Source: Oxalobacter sp. OttesenSCG-928-P03 (GTDB lineage Bacteria; Pseudomonadota; Gammaproteobacteria; Burkholderiales; Burkholderiaceae_D). From it: DNA of 56,721 nucleotides. A model generated the notes under the pieces. It was not told where the DNA came from, made no database searches, and was given only the letters and a program-made list of their open reading frames with translations. Shown one piece after another: positions 7,981 through 16,068 of the stretch (the stretch's first letter is position 1; each line of letters opens with the position of its first letter). The DNA lies in assembly GCA_030269625.1 (NCBI GenBank), contig JAJDFZ010000007.1, positions 1 through 56,721 of the forward strand. The letters are read 5' to 3'. A program made the translations under genes and the position numbers.

Positions 7981-8309
7981 TTTTCGCAAGCAGGCTTTTA
8001 TTCTACTGGGTCAGCCTGGCTGATCGGATGGGACGGGGCATTGAACGCCTCCGCTGGCAGTGTGCTACCATCCTGTAAAGCCTGATCTTTTGCTATTTCA
8101 AACAATCAAAAAATGCTCTGAAAAAAGCCAATCATCAGCTATGATGTTTTTTTTGGTTATTTTTTCAGCGGTATTTCCGCCGGGTTAGTTCCCGTTGCCG
8201 ACAAATTTCCCCGTTTTTATCCGGCCGGATCAGCCTTGTCGCAAAAATGCAGGGAATGCCTGTTTTCAGTAAATAACCAGTCATTTGATCATCTGGCAAA
8301 GGAAGCAAT
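7981..8309. other. Gene-free stretch with an AT-rich hairpin
   Basis: No gene is supported here. From 8118 to 8168 there is a nested inverted repeat: an outer arm of CTGAAAAAA with TTTTTTCAG and CCAA with TTGG, and an inner CATCA-GCTA-TGATG followed by eight T. The inner hairpin plus T run could end the yjfB-like transcript. A short perfect inverted repeat TCAGCC-T-GGCTGA lies near 8010-8024. Confidence 0.45.
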
Positions 8310-8465
8310 ATGCAACAAAATTTTCAGTATGTCGCCATAGGCGAGGAATTTCGAGATCCTATCGGCGGTGAATGGTGGGTCAAAATATCGGAGGACGAAG
8401 CGCAATTGATTTCTGATCCGGGTGTCATTGAAACGTTTAACCGGCAAGACCTGACAGAATCCTGA
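8310..8465 (+). CDS. Small unknown protein, 51 residues
   Basis: This short frame starts at an ATG preceded by AAAGGAAG at good spacing. It encodes a compact acidic protein (MQQNFQYVAIGEEF..., with GGEWWVKISEDEAQLI in the middle) without a signal peptide or membrane segment. I recognise no family. It lies 26 bp before the next small gene on the same strand, and the two probably share a transcript ending at the hairpin at 8783-8819. The tidy ribosome site and biased, charged composition argue that it is real. Confidence 0.5.
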   Translation: MQQNFQYVAIGEEFRDPIGGEWWVKISEDEAQLISDPGVIETFNRQDLTES

Positions 8466-8491
8466 CAGGATATTTTTTGACAGGACAGGCT

Positions 8492-8704
8492 ATGCCAAAC
8501 GAAATCAGAACGAGAAAGGAACTTTTGATACAGAAGCTGGTCAGTTATGACCTTGAATATTTTGTACAGTTCATTCGGACATCCGATGCTGCAAAAATTG
8601 CACTGGCGACCATGATGATGGAAGGATTTATTGGCTACAACAACTGGTCTGAGGATGCATTATATGAAGAATGCGTAAGACGAAGCCTTTTTTCAGACAA
8701 TTAA
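8492..8704 (+). CDS. Small unknown protein, 70 residues
   Basis: The frame begins at ATG 8492, with AGGACAGG just upstream; a TTG 15 bases earlier is in frame but less likely. The product is small and helical (RKELLIQKLVSYDLEYFVQFI), with a Met-rich middle (ATMMMEG) and an acidic tail. No family is recognised. It follows the 51-residue gene by 26 bp and is followed at 80 bp by a strong terminator hairpin, so the two form a short transcription unit. Confidence 0.55.
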   Translation: MPNEIRTRKELLIQKLVSYDLEYFVQFIRTSDAAKIALATMMMEGFIGYNNWSEDALYEECVRRSLFSDN

Positions 8705-8782
8705 CAGCCATAACACGAAACACTTTAACGCGAATAAAAAACCCTGATTCCATCAGCGTGGTTATCGTGTGACATCACAGTT

Positions 8783-8819
8783 AAAAAAGAGTTAGCGAGT
8801 CTCTCGCTAACTCTTTTTT
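8783..8819. terminator. Strong bidirectional intrinsic terminator
   Basis: A perfect 17-bp inverted repeat (left arm AAAAAAGAGTTAGCGAG) with a three-base loop ends in a run of T on the plus strand and is preceded by a run of A. It closes the two small genes before the lipoprotein gene. Confidence 0.92.
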
Positions 8820-8911
8820 AATGCTTCAGGCATTTGGCTTTCACATCCAAATGTTGGCTATGCCGGTTTCAATCGCTTATCATTGAGCGGGTAAACACCC
8901 GTGGAGGAAAT

Positions 8912-9670
8912 ATGAAAAAAACGATGGCAATACTGGCCTGTTGCGTTATCGGGCTTTCTGCCTGTGGCGGCGGATCAGGTGACAAAAGCACCGCAAAAAG
9001 CACGGAAAAGAACACAGAAAAATCCGGCAGCAATCAATCCGCCCTCAATCAAGATGGGGTGAAATTCGCAAAGATGTTTTTTGCTGACGAGATAACCCGC
9101 TCTATTGATGCCGACACTTCAAGGATTCCGCAAAGCGAAGCTTTCAATCTGATCAAAATCCATGGCAGGGTTTCATCGGAATCTTTATCAAAATCCTATT
9201 CAGACAATGAGCAGGCTGCCGACGGAAAATACAAAAACAAAACCATGATCGTGAGCGGAAAAGTCAGGTCCGTCAGTAAAGATTCTTCCGATACACCCTA
9301 TCTGCAGTTGAATGGCGATGGAATGATGAAAATGGTCAACGCCTACTTTGACAGGAAGAATGCAGGGGAACTGCCAAAAATATCAGTAAACCAAAGTGTC
9401 AACCTGGTGTGCGATGTTAAAAACTATATGATCGGACAGGTCGTATTAAAGGAATGCAAAACGCTTTCACCTTATGCAAAAGAAAAAATAACGGCACTGA
9501 CAAATAGCGTTCCTGATGTGCTTTCCGGCCAGAAAACAATTGCGAAAGAATCTGACAACGCAATCAAGCTGGGATATGCCATCAGCGCCAAACTGCCGAA
9601 AACGAGCACATGCTGGTCAAATATCCGCGATAAAAAGTGCGAAGAGGATATGAAAAACATTCCAAAATAG
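8912..9670 (+). CDS. Lipoprotein with an OB-fold tRNA_anti-like domain
   Basis: The start at 8912 follows GGAGGAAAT and opens into a lipoprotein signal (MKKTMAILACCVIGLSAC, lipobox LSAC); an earlier ATG at 8834 would bury the signal and is rejected. A Ser/Thr/Lys/Glu-rich linker follows (repeats of KSTEKN type, mature residues about 5-35). The central 120 residues resemble the tRNA_anti-like OB-fold family: a helical lead with YSDNEQAADGKYKNK, then strands MIVSGKV, YLQLNG and VNLVCDV, and two cysteines probably forming a disulfide. It should sit on the periplasmic face of a membrane. Its role is unknown; despite the family name, nothing here indicates RNA binding. Confidence 0.78.
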   Translation: MKKTMAILACCVIGLSACGGGSGDKSTAKSTEKNTEKSGSNQSALNQDGVKFAKMFFADEITRSIDADTSRIPQSEAFNLIKIHGRVSSESLSKSYSDNEQAADGKYKNKTMIVSGKVRSVSKDSSDTPYLQLNGDGMMKMVNAYFDRKNAGELPKISVNQSVNLVCDVKNYMIGQVVLKECKTLSPYAKEKITALTNSVPDVLSGQKTIAKESDNAIKLGYAISAKLPKTSTCWSNIRDKKCEEDMKNIPK

Positions 9671-9679
9671 GACATCGAA

Positions 9680-9725
9680 AAAACAACAACGGGTCAGCTT
9701 TAAAAAGCTGACCCGTTGTTGTTTT
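9680..9725. terminator. Bidirectional terminator between the lipoprotein gene and tRNA-Pro
   Basis: A 21-bp perfect inverted repeat with a four-base loop (TAAA) lies between the two convergent units. Both ends carry A/T runs, so it can stop the lipoprotein mRNA on the plus strand and the tRNA-Pro transcript on the minus strand. Confidence 0.92.
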
Positions 9726-9736
9726 GGAAAATTTGG

Positions 9737-9810
<74 letters not shown>

Positions 9811-9819
9811 AAGAACGAA

Positions 9820-9848
9820 ATAATAACGCTATCTGAAGATGCGGTCAA
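9820..9848 (-). promoter_or_regulatory. Sigma-70 type promoter of tRNA-Pro
   Basis: On the minus strand, TTGACC (9843-9848) is followed after exactly 17 bp by TATTAT (9820-9825). This predicts a start only a few bases before the tRNA 5' end, giving a very short leader. Confidence 0.75.
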
Positions 9849-9904
9849 TCAATCTGTGCGGTTTATCGCGATTTCAGGGCAATTCACGCGCTTGAGGGCA
9901 AGGC

Positions 9905-11251
9905 CTAAGCAGCTTCCACCATACAATAGTCCGCTATTCGCTTTGCCATGGCATGGGTAAGTGATTCATTTTCCGCCTCAACCATGATACGCAGCAACGG
10001 TTCTGTGCCGGATGCACGAATCAGCACCCTGCCGCTGTCACCCAGCTCTTTTTCCACTTTCGCTTTTTCTTTCAGCATGGCCTCGTTTTCCTTCCAGTTG
10101 AAACCGGCAGGAATACGCACATTGATCAGTGTCTGGGGAAAAAGTGTCAGTTCGCTGCAGTATTCAGAAAGCGTGGTGCCGTTGCGGCGCAGGGCAGACA
10201 ACACCTGAAGGGCAGAAACAATGCCGTCACCTGTGGTCTGCTTGTCCAGGCAAAGCAGATGGCCGGAGCCTTCTCCTCCCAGCACCCACCCGCGCTCCTG
10301 CATGGCTTCCAGCACGTAACGATCCCCTACTGCCGCCCGCTCAAACCCAATTTGCATTTTATTAAAAGCGACTTCAAGCGCCATGTTGGTCATCAGCGTC
10401 CCGACAACCCCTTCGACCGGCCCTTGTGAAATCCGGTCCTTGGTAATCAGGTACAACAACTGGTCGCCATTGTAGATTTGGCCTTTTTCATCAATCATGA
10501 CGACGCGATCCGCATCACCATCCAGTGCGATTCCGATATCAGCGCCATGATTAACGACCATTTCCGCCAGCGCCTCTGGCGATGTCGCGCCGCAACCATC
10601 ATTGATGTTTTCACCGTTAGGCTGCACACCGATGGCAATGACTTCTGCACCCAGTTCGTGAAAGACGTGTGGCGCTATGTGATAGGCTGCACCATGGGCG
10701 CAATCAACAGCAATCTTCATGCCGCGCAGGTCCAGTTCGCCCGGAAAAGTACTTTTGCAAAACTCAATATAGCGGCCCTGCGCATCATCCAGCCGGCGCG
10801 CTTTTCCCAGCCCGTCTGACATGGCGCACTCCATCGGGCGCTCCATCATTGCCTCGATTTCCAGTTCCATGTCATCCGGCAGCTTGTTGCCTGATGAAGA
10901 GAAAAATTTGATCCCGTTATCGTCATATGGATTATGGGATGCGGAAATGACAATGCCGGCAGCAATGCGCAGCGCTCGTGTCAGGTAGGCAACGGCAGGA
11001 GTCGGCATGGGGCCGGAAAGCATGATATCAACGCCGGCTGCTGAAAGTCCCGCCTGGAGCGCAGCCTCAAGCATATAGCCTGATATGCGCGTATCCTTGC
11101 CAATCAGAACCGTCGGCTGTATGGCCGATGTGCCGGAACGGGTCAGTACCTTGCCTGCGGCATAGCCCAGCCGCATGACGAAATCGGGTGTAATCGGGTT
11201 GACGCCAACACGCCCTCTTACGCCATCTGTACCAAAATATTTTCTTGTCAT
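9905..11251 (-). CDS. glmM: Phosphoglucosamine mutase GlmM
   Basis: GlmM converts glucosamine-6-phosphate to glucosamine-1-phosphate for UDP-GlcNAc, and so for peptidoglycan and lipid A. At 448 residues it has the family length. It opens with [10 protein letters not shown]. The phosphoserine catalytic loop is [15 protein letters not shown] (around residue 102), the metal-binding loop is DGDADR (around 243), and the phosphate-binding end contains [10 protein letters not shown]. The ATG at 11251 has AGGAAAACC upstream. It lies 42 bp after folP, the common betaproteobacterial order ftsH-folP-glmM, and is followed by tRNA-Pro with its own promoter. Confidence 0.98.
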   Translation of the reverse strand: MTRKYFGTDGVRGRVGVNPITPDFVMRLGYAAGKVLTRSGTSAIQPTVLIGKDTRISGYMLEAALQAGLSAAGVDIMLSGPMPTPAVAYLTRALRIAAGIVISASHNPYDDNGIKFFSSSGNKLPDDMELEIEAMMERPMECAMSDGLGKARRLDDAQGRYIEFCKSTFPGELDLRGMKIAVDCAHGAAYHIAPHVFHELGAEVIAIGVQPNGENINDGCGATSPEALAEMVVNHGADIGIALDGDADRVVMIDEKGQIYNGDQLLYLITKDRISQGPVEGVVGTLMTNMALEVAFNKMQIGFERAAVGDRYVLEAMQERGWVLGGEGSGHLLCLDKQTTGDGIVSALQVLSALRRNGTTLSEYCSELTLFPQTLINVRIPAGFNWKENEAMLKEKAKVEKELGDSGRVLIRASGTEPLLRIMVEAENESLTHAMAKRIADYCMVEAA

Positions 11252-11293
11252 GGTTTTCCTGCAATTGTGTGCGATAAATCCAGCTACGCCATT

Positions 11294-12133
11294 TTACCTT
11301 GTTGCCTGCCAGACTTTAAGTGCATCAACGGTTTCTCCCACTTCGTGCACACGTACAATATTCGTACCATAGGCAACGGCGGAAAGAGCCGCTCCCAGAT
11401 TGCCGGCCAGACGCTCTGAAACATTTTTTTTCGTGATGGCGGCAATGACGGATTTTCGTGAGAGTCCTGCCAGAACAGGTAACTGGAGTGACTGCTGTAT
11501 ATGCCCGATATTTTTCAGGAGCGTCAGATTGTGCTCAAAAGTCTTGCCAAAGCCGAACCCCGGGTCAACACAAAGTCTTTCCGGAGTGACACCAGCCGTT
11601 ACCAGGCGTCCGGTCTGTGTTTCGAGGAAACTCGTTACTTCTTTTGTCACATCATCGTAGCCCGGCGCTGCCTGCATGGTTTTCGGCTCGCCCTGCATAT
11701 GCATGACGCATAAGCCGCAGGCGCTTTTTGCCACCGCCCGGATGGATTCTTCTGACTGGAAGCCGGCAATATCATTGATCATGTCCACTCCTGCAGCCAG
11801 CGTTGCCTTCATGACTTCAGGCTTGTACGTATCAATGGAAAGCGGTTTCCCACAATCACGCAACGCCTCAACAACAGGCATGATCCGGTCCAGCTCTTCC
11901 TGCAGTGAAACCGGCTCTATTCCGGGACGGGATGATTCCGCGCCGATATCAATGATATCCACACCCTCTTCTATCATCCGGCCGGCATGCTCAAGCGCTG
12001 CTGAAAGCGCTGTGTATCTTCCGCCATCGGAAAAGGAATCCGGCGTGACATTGAGAATACCCATAACAAGGGGGCGGTAATCCGGCCCGGCCAGTTGGAA
12101 GCGGTAACGCCCGCATTGAAAAAAAGGAGTCAT
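11294..12133 (-). CDS. folP: Dihydropteroate synthase FolP
   Basis: FolP joins para-aminobenzoate to the pterin diphosphate in folate synthesis, in the cytosol. The TIM barrel shows the classic motifs: MGILNVTPDSFSDGG near the start, DIIDIGAESSRPG, and a later DPGFGFGKT followed by LPVLAGLSRKS. The start chosen is the ATG at 12133 with AGGAAAC upstream; an ATG 33 bases earlier lacks a ribosome site and would extend past the family N-terminus. About 279 residues, normal for the family. A terminator-like hairpin lies between it and ftsH, so part of its expression may come by read-through. Confidence 0.97.
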   Translation of the reverse strand: MTPFFQCGRYRFQLAGPDYRPLVMGILNVTPDSFSDGGRYTALSAALEHAGRMIEEGVDIIDIGAESSRPGIEPVSLQEELDRIMPVVEALRDCGKPLSIDTYKPEVMKATLAAGVDMINDIAGFQSEESIRAVAKSACGLCVMHMQGEPKTMQAAPGYDDVTKEVTSFLETQTGRLVTAGVTPERLCVDPGFGFGKTFEHNLTLLKNIGHIQQSLQLPVLAGLSRKSVIAAITKKNVSERLAGNLGAALSAVAYGTNIVRVHEVGETVDALKVWQATR

Positions 12134-12164
12134 TGTTTCTGTTTCCTGCGAAATCCGAAAATAC

Positions 12165-12195
12165 AAAAAGGGCCAGAATTGCTTCTCGCCCTTTT
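12165..12195 (-). terminator. Intrinsic terminator after ftsH
   Basis: On the minus strand the sequence AAAAGGGC ... GCCCTTTT forms an outer stem. An inner AGAA/TTCT stem is capped by a GCAA tetraloop, and five U follow. It lies between the ftsH stop (12216) and the folP start (12133), so it probably dampens read-through from the heat-shock gene into folP-glmM. Confidence 0.75.
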
Positions 12196-12215
12196 CGGTT
12201 CAGTCCAGGTTTGCA

Positions 12216-14105
12216 TCAGGCTGGCGCCGTCGCGCTTTCTGATACACCGTCGGTCTCACCACCTGATGATGGTGCTGCTGGCGGCGTTCCTGATTTTGGC
12301 GGACGCGGATCGTTACCTTCCATAATGTCGTTCACCTGATCGGAATCCAGCGTCTCCCACTCCAGGAGCATTTTTGCCATTTTCTCGACCTTGTCGCGAT
12401 TTTCATGGAGCAGCCTGCGCGCCAGTTCGTACTGCTGGTCCAGTATGGAGCGGATTTCGTTATCGACCTTTTGCTGCGTCGCCTCGGAAACCGTCTTGGC
12501 TGCCATACGGCCACCGTAGAACATATCCTGCTCGGTATCCTCATAAACCATGGTGCCCAGTGATTCGGACATACCATAGCGCGTCACCATGGCACGGGCA
12601 ATCTTGGTTGCCCGCTCAAAGTCATTCGACGCGCCGGTGGACATCTGGTGCATGAAGAGCTCTTCCGCCACACGGCCGCCAAACAGGATGGCGATCTGCT
12701 CAAGCATCTTGTCCTTGTACATGTTGATCTGGTCATGTTCCGGCAATTGCCATGTCAGGCCCAGCGCATGTCCGCGCGGCATGATGGTGACCTTGTGAAC
12801 CGGATCGGACTTCGGAAGCAGCTTGGCAACAACGGCATGGCCGGCTTCATGATAAGCCGTATTGGCACGCTCCTCTTCACGCATGACAAAGGATTTGCGC
12901 TCCGGCCCCATCAGAACCTTGTCCTTGGCATCCTCGAAATCCTGCATTTCCACAAGACGCTTGTTGCGGCGGGCGGCAAAAAGGGCTGCCTCGTTGACGA
13001 GATTGGCCAGATCAGCTCCGGAAAAGCCCGGAGAACCACGGGCAATCACATCGGCCTTTACATCGGCAGCAATCGGCACTTTGCGCATGTGCACAAAAAG
13101 AATCTGCTCGCGGCCACGGATATCCGGCAGTCCGACCACCACCTGCCGGTCAAAACGGCCGGGACGCAACAGCGCTTTGTCCAGCACATCCGCACGGTTG
13201 GTTGCCGCAACCACAATCACGCCTGAATTCGGTTCAAAGCCGTCCATTTCGACCAGAAGCTGGTTGAGTGTCTGTTCGCGCTCGTCGTTACCCCCGCCCA
13301 TACCGGCACCGCGATGACGGCCTACGGCATCAATCTCATCGATGAAGATGATGCATGAGGAATGTTTTTTGGCTGTCTCGAACATGTCGCGCACACGGGA
13401 GGCGCCGACACCGACAAACATTTCAACGAAATCCGAACCGGAAATAGAGAAAAACGGCACTTTTGCCTCACCGGCAATGGCCCGTGCCAAAAGGGTTTTA
13501 CCGGTTCCCGGCGGGCCAACCAGCAAAAGGCCTCTCGGGATACGGCCACCCAGTTTCTGGAATTTGTTCGGATCACGCAAAAACTCGACGATCTCGACGA
13601 CTTCTTCCTTGGCTTCGTCACAGCCTGCCACATCGCTGAAAGTGACGGTATTGCTCTTTTCATCAATCATGCGCGCCTTGGACTTGCCGAAGGAAAAGGC
13701 TCCGCCTTTGCCACCGCCCTGCATCTGCCGCATGAAGAACACCCACACCCCGATCAAAAGCAGCATGGGAAACCAGGATATGAAAATCTGTGAAAGGAAT
13801 GAAGGCTCCTCGGCCTGTTTGACATCAAACTTGACGCCATTGTTGACCAGATCACCGATCAGACCGCGATCCAGATAGGTTATGCCTGTCTTGACCCTGC
13901 GCCCATCTGTCATGTTGGCGACAAGAACACGGTCTTCAATAACCGCTTCTTTCACGCGCTGCGCTTTCACTTCCTCAAGAAACTCGGAATACGGAATCGG
14001 TGACGCACCGGACGTGGTATCCCGACCTGCGAAATGGTTGAAGGTCGTAAGAAGGATAACAATAATGGCGCCCCAAACGGCCGCCCTGACAAACATGTTA
14101 TGCAC
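12216..14105 (-). CDS. ftsH: ATP-dependent zinc metalloprotease FtsH
   Basis: FtsH is the inner-membrane AAA+ protease that removes damaged membrane proteins and regulators such as sigma-32 and LpxC. The product has 629 residues. Two membrane segments (about 4-22 and 100-120) flank a small periplasmic domain. The AAA module has Walker A GPPGTGKT, Walker [12 protein letters not shown] and the arginine-finger region RPGRFDRQ. The zinc site HEAGH follows. The start is most likely the GTG at 14105, five bases after GAGGAG; the ATG three codons later is too far from that site. A sigma-32-type promoter lies about 170 bp upstream. The C-terminal tail is Pro/Ser-rich and probably disordered. Confidence 0.98.
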   Translation of the reverse strand: MHNMFVRAAVWGAIIVILLTTFNHFAGRDTTSGASPIPYSEFLEEVKAQRVKEAVIEDRVLVANMTDGRRVKTGITYLDRGLIGDLVNNGVKFDVKQAEEPSFLSQIFISWFPMLLLIGVWVFFMRQMQGGGKGGAFSFGKSKARMIDEKSNTVTFSDVAGCDEAKEEVVEIVEFLRDPNKFQKLGGRIPRGLLLVGPPGTGKTLLARAIAGEAKVPFFSISGSDFVEMFVGVGASRVRDMFETAKKHSSCIIFIDEIDAVGRHRGAGMGGGNDEREQTLNQLLVEMDGFEPNSGVIVVAATNRADVLDKALLRPGRFDRQVVVGLPDIRGREQILFVHMRKVPIAADVKADVIARGSPGFSGADLANLVNEAALFAARRNKRLVEMQDFEDAKDKVLMGPERKSFVMREEERANTAYHEAGHAVVAKLLPKSDPVHKVTIMPRGHALGLTWQLPEHDQINMYKDKMLEQIAILFGGRVAEELFMHQMSTGASNDFERATKIARAMVTRYGMSESLGTMVYEDTEQDMFYGGRMAAKTVSEATQQKVDNEIRSILDQQYELARRLLHENRDKVEKMAKMLLEWETLDSDQVNDIMEGNDPRPPKSGTPPAAPSSGGETDGVSESATAPA

Positions 14106-14274
14106 GGTAACTCCTCAGGCGCATGGCACCTTTTTGATATATGTCTTTATTTTACCTACATTTCCTGTACTTCGCATCAAGCCAGGTCTAATTTTGGTGC
14201 CACCCGGAAACATAACATGTTTCCTGTACTCAATAACGGTCAATATACTGGAAAATTTAACCCTGATAGAGGTG

Positions 14275-14303
14275 AATATGGGGACAAAACCGTTGAAATC
14301 AAG
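14275..14303 (-). promoter_or_regulatory. Sigma-32 (heat-shock) type promoter of ftsH
   Basis: On the minus strand CTTGATT (14297-14303) and CCCCATATT (14275-14283) are separated by 13 bp. This closely matches the heat-shock consensus CTTGAAA / CCCCATNTA. It lies after the rlmE stop, so ftsH can be induced alone. ftsH is a sigma-32 target in other proteobacteria. Confidence 0.72.
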
Positions 14304-14321
14304 CGTTTTTACACGGGCTTC

Positions 14322-14960
14322 TCAGCAATCTTTCAGGTTTCGTCCCAGGAGGTAAATTTCTGATGACTGGTTACGGCTTGCCTTCGGTTTTTTTGACACA
14401 ACCGACTGAAATTGCGCCCTGAATTTTGCCAGTATTTCGTTATAGCCTGCCCCATTGAAGCATTTGACAAGCAAGACACCATCGGGTTTCAGATGTGCCT
14501 GTGCAAAGTCCAGCGCAATATCCAGCAGATCCTCCATCCGGGCGGCATCTGCCGAAGCAATACCGGAAAGATTGGGGGCCATGTCCGACAGGATCACATC
14601 GGCCTTGCGTCCCTCGAGCATGGCTTCCAGTTTCTCCAGAACCGCTTCTTCCCGAAAATCCCCCTGAAGAAACTTTACCCCCTGTATGGCTTCCATTGGC
14701 AACATGTCGATACCGATCACATCTCCCCGTATATCGCCGCTGTTTCGTCCCATTTTCCGGACAACATACTGGGACCAGCTTCCGGGAGACGCACCCAGAT
14801 CCATAACCAACTGCCCGCTTTTGAGCAATTTGACCTCTTCGTCAATTTCCTTCAGCTTGTATGCCGCTCTTGAGCGGTAATCCTCTTTTTGCGCAAGCTT
14901 TACATAAGGATCGTTCAAATGGCTGTTCATCCAGCTTTTATTGAATTTATTTTTTGCCAT
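14322..14960 (-). CDS. rlmE: 23S rRNA 2'-O-ribose methyltransferase RlmE (FtsJ/RrmJ)
   Basis: RlmE uses S-adenosylmethionine to methylate the 2'-O of U2552 (E. coli numbering) in the A loop of 23S rRNA late in 50S assembly. The 212 residues show the Rossmann SAM site [11 protein letters not shown], then DMAPNLSG and VKCFNGAG. The catalytic K-D-K-E set is consistent with K38-type ([12 protein letters not shown]), D in SDMAP, K in LLVKCF and E in [11 protein letters not shown]. It starts 30 bp from the divergent yhbY gene and precedes ftsH, a widely conserved neighbourhood. Confidence 0.97.
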   Translation of the reverse strand: MAKNKFNKSWMNSHLNDPYVKLAQKEDYRSRAAYKLKEIDEEVKLLKSGQLVMDLGASPGSWSQYVVRKMGRNSGDIRGDVIGIDMLPMEAIQGVKFLQGDFREEAVLEKLEAMLEGRKADVILSDMAPNLSGIASADAARMEDLLDIALDFAQAHLKPDGVLLVKCFNGAGYNEILAKFRAQFQSVVSKKPKASRNQSSEIYLLGRNLKDC

Positions 14961-14990
14961 TGGCGTACAATACCCTTTTTGGGAAAGATT

Positions 14991-15458
14991 ATGTTGAAAT
15001 TAACTCCAGCACAGCGCCGCTCCCTTCGAGAGCAGGCACATGGACTAAACCCCGTTGTCATGGTTGGCGATGCCGGCCTGACTGAAGGTGTCATTAAGGA
15101 AATCAGCAGCAGCCTGGATGCGCACGGACTGATCAAAATCCGTGTTTTCGGGGATGATCGCGCCAACCGGATCGACATCTACCAGGCCATCTGCGCTCAG
15201 TTAAATGCCGCGCCCATACAGCATATCGGAAAACTGCTTGTCGTTTATCGCCCGAAAAAAGAGAAAACAGCGACGCTTCCTGAAGACCTGAAATCCCGTG
15301 CGCCAAGAGAAGTCAAAACCGTCCGCCCCGGCGCCGGAGCCATGCGCAACCGCGTCAAAAAAATCACGGTAAAAGGGAATGAGCGAGTCACAGCCGGGGG
15401 CAAAGTCAAACGCGCAAAAACACGCCAGACCAGCGCCAAGAAAAAATCCCTGTCCTGA
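14991..15458 (+). CDS. yhbY: YhbY-type CRM-domain RNA-binding protein
   Basis: YhbY binds pre-50S ribosomal particles. The CRM fold is clear: [18 protein letters not shown], then [16 protein letters not shown] and the final strand GKLLVVYRP (residues about 4-90). The start at 14991 opens directly into the domain and follows GGGAAAG; longer upstream in-frame starts only add non-family sequence. The protein is longer than E. coli YhbY because of a Lys/Arg-rich tail of about 60 residues ([21 protein letters not shown]-like), probably an extra RNA-binding extension. It is divergent from rlmE and convergent with greA. Confidence 0.93.
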   Translation: MLKLTPAQRRSLREQAHGLNPVVMVGDAGLTEGVIKEISSSLDAHGLIKIRVFGDDRANRIDIYQAICAQLNAAPIQHIGKLLVVYRPKKEKTATLPEDLKSRAPREVKTVRPGAGAMRNRVKKITVKGNERVTAGGKVKRAKTRQTSAKKKSLS

Positions 15459-15476
15459 TTATTGTCAGGACAGGGA
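15441..15476 (-). terminator. Terminator between convergent yhbY and greA
   Basis: A 12-bp inverted repeat (TCCCTGTCCTGA, loop TTATTG) spans 15447-15476 and contains the yhbY stop codon. On the minus strand it is followed by six U, making a full intrinsic terminator for greA. The plus strand lacks a T run, so it is less efficient for yhbY. Confidence 0.85.
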
Positions 15477-15491
15477 CTGTCGTATCAGCAA

Positions 15492-15980
15492 TCAGATATA
15501 AAGCACTTCCAGCACTTCGTATTCGCGAATGCCGGAGGGCGCTTCAACTTCAATCACTTCCCCTGCGTATTTGCCAATCATGGCGCGAGCAATGGGCGAA
15601 GTAATCGACACTTTCAGTTCTTTCAGGTCCGCCTCATCATTACCGACAATCTGGTAGCGAACCTGCTTGCCGTTATCGAGATCTTCCAGAAGCACCGTAG
15701 CGCCAAAAACAATTTTTCCGTCAAGTTTCAGCGTGGTCGGGTCAATCACCTGCGCTGAACTCAGCTTGGTCTCCAGTTCGGCAATCCGTCCTTCGATAAA
15801 ACCCTGTCTTTCCTTGGCTGCCTCGTATTCCGCATTCTCGGACAAATCACCATGGGAACGCGCCTCGGCAATGGCCTGGATCACCTCGTACCTGTCTTTT
15901 GTCTTCAGTTTGTGCAATTCGTCACGCATCATCTGTGCGCCACGAACAGTAACCGGAATTGTGCCCATATTGCTTGACAT
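15492..15980 (-). CDS. greA: Transcription elongation factor GreA
   Basis: GreA rescues backtracked RNA polymerase by stimulating cleavage of the RNA 3' end in the secondary channel. The N-terminal coiled coil has the acidic catalytic tip in RSHGDLSENAEYEAAKE (around residues 41-57), with the D and E residues that hold the metal. The C-terminal globular domain includes SPIARAMIGK and ends VLEVLYI. It has 162 residues; the ATG at 15980 has GGAGCAG upstream, while the ATG four codons on has none. It lies downstream of carAB on the same strand, separated by a terminator-like hairpin. Confidence 0.97.
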   Translation of the reverse strand: MSSNMGTIPVTVRGAQMMRDELHKLKTKDRYEVIQAIAEARSHGDLSENAEYEAAKERQGFIEGRIAELETKLSSAQVIDPTTLKLDGKIVFGATVLLEDLDNGKQVRYQIVGNDEADLKELKVSITSPIARAMIGKYAGEVIEVEAPSGIREYEVLEVLYI

Positions 15981-15993
15981 AACTTACTGCTCC

Positions 15994-16047
15994 AAAAAAC
16001 CAGCGAGGTCACAAATGACATTGCTTCCAATGCCAGTATGACCTCGC
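15994..16047 (-). terminator. Terminator or attenuator between carB and greA
   Basis: On the minus strand GCGAGGTCA ... TGACCTCGC forms a 9-bp outer stem. An inner TGGCATTG/CAATGTCA stem has one G-U pair, and after three bases comes a run of six U. It should stop most carB transcripts before greA. Confidence 0.75.
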
Positions 16048-16068
16048 AGAAATTGATAAGTTTAACGT

